Shown: piece after piece, positions 63,766 to 64,000 of the stretch
Position numbering within the stretch: position 1 is the stretch's first letter
How the letters are laid out: each line of letters opens with the position of its first letter
NCBI RefSeq assembly: GCF_014198245.1
Contig: NZ_JACIHE010000030.1
Location: 1-64,000 of the forward strand
DNA length: 64,000 nucleotides
Origin: Bradyrhizobium sp. cir1
Lineage (GTDB): Bacteria; Pseudomonadota; Alphaproteobacteria; Rhizobiales; Xanthobacteraceae
Direction of reading: 5' to 3'
The notes under the pieces: generated by a model
The model's input: only the letters and a program-made list of their open reading frames with translations
Databases searched by the model: none
Told to the model about the DNA's origin: nothing
Position numbers and translations under genes: made by a program

Positions 63766-64000
63766 CCCCCTGTTGCTTGTTTGAGGCGATTCGCGGCAAC
63801 GTGCCGGTTTTGAGTTCAGGCCACACGATTGCGAGGGCATCGTGTGACGTGTCGCGCCCGCAAAATTCGCAATCGTGAATGGGGGGGCGCATACGGCGCG
63901 TGAACGAATGCGGCGGTGACCAGGGGCTGAGGAACATATAGTTCTTGCCGTCTGCAATGCGGGCGCCGGACTTAAGGCGTGCAAGTTCGAGCGCAAGCAT
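63755..64000 (-). CDS. Small hypothetical protein at the window edge
   Basis: The frame starts with an ATG at the last three bases of the window and may extend beyond it. The 81-residue product reads MLALELARLKSGARIADGKN, YMFLSPWSPPHSFTRRM and CEFCGRDTSHDALAIVWPEL, with a Cys-x2-Cys pair. It overlaps the next frameshifted gene and probably forms a two-gene unit with it. No function known. Confidence 0.5.
   Translation of the reverse strand: MLALELARLKSGARIADGKNYMFLSPWSPPHSFTRRMRPPIHDCEFCGRDTSHDALAIVWPELKTGTLPRIASNKQQGDGR

Noticed and set aside
63280-63996. 238-codon minus-strand frame at the right edge as one gene
   Set aside because: Its first 77 codons overlap the frame of another small gene and its last 35 codons are out of frame with the conserved tail; it is better read as a frameshifted gene of about 125 codons.
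1-64000. tRNA, rRNA or CRISPR arrays
   Set aside because: No cloverleaf-type gene, rRNA segment or regularly spaced direct repeats were seen on reading; a dedicated tRNA or CRISPR search was not possible here.

Overview
The window looks like part of a symbiosis island from a Bradyrhizobium-type alpha-proteobacterium. The evidence is a sigma-54 gene (rpoN), promoters with the NifA upstream activator plus -24/-12 architecture, a biotin/pantothenate vitamin block of the kind carried on rhizobial islands, and a dense litter of broken insertion sequences (IS3, IS4, IS5, IS21, IS30, IS66, IS110 and IS630 types and a tyrosine recombinase) between islands of intact metabolic genes. The species assignment is inferred from gene content only; no rRNA or tRNA gene was seen.

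Layout. 0-5.6 kb: decayed pabB, Dabb and gntR remnants on the minus strand, then an intact plus-strand block panD-bioF-bioD and an IS630 remnant. 6.3-7.2 kb: an orphan CmcJ/NvfI-family oxidoreductase. 7.2-17.3 kb: mostly an IS graveyard (including an IS30 element nested inside an IS3 element) around one intact nitronate monooxygenase-like gene. 17.3-32 kb: CoA-ester metabolism: acyl-CoA dehydrogenase, CitE-like lyase, a BKACE plus carnitine-dehydrogenase-like pair, an SDR, an NDP-forming-type CoA-binding protein and an AMP-forming acyl-CoA ligase, with an integrase/IS66 scar in the middle. 33.8-41.7 kb: an amino-acid-like cluster: EctB-type aminotransferase, a GNAT-like orphan, a class I aminotransferase and a KamA-family radical SAM aminomutase. 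44.2-54.1 kb: a phosphonate set. PEP mutase lies apart from an operon of methyltransferase, phosphonopyruvate decarboxylase and phosphonoacetaldehyde-dehydrogenase-like genes; csp and rpoN lie between them. 55-63.2 kb: a plus-strand group of double CaiB/BaiF CoA-transferase, alkaline-phosphatase-superfamily protein, YWTD propeller, second BKACE and MFS permease. The right edge carries two small uncharacterised minus-strand genes, one frameshifted.

How the genes may work together (inference). Two promoters match the NifA-RpoN pattern closely: one just before the KamA-like gene (40348-40477) and one before the double CoA-transferase (54518-54647). A third -24/-12 site (21972-21987) precedes the BKACE/carnitine-dehydrogenase-like genes. 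This suggests these pathways are switched on in nitrogen-fixing nodules, with the sigma factor encoded in the same window. A separate 27-bp element, conserved at 20-23 of 27 positions, lies upstream of three minus-strand units: the class I aminotransferase, PEP mutase and the methyltransferase-decarboxylase-dehydrogenase operon. This ties the split phosphonate genes and the amino-acid cluster into one possible regulon. The predicted route PEP -> phosphonopyruvate -> phosphonoacetaldehyde -> phosphonoacetate, with a methyltransferase and nearby CoA and amino-acid enzymes, is the best candidate here for an undescribed symbiosis-linked system.
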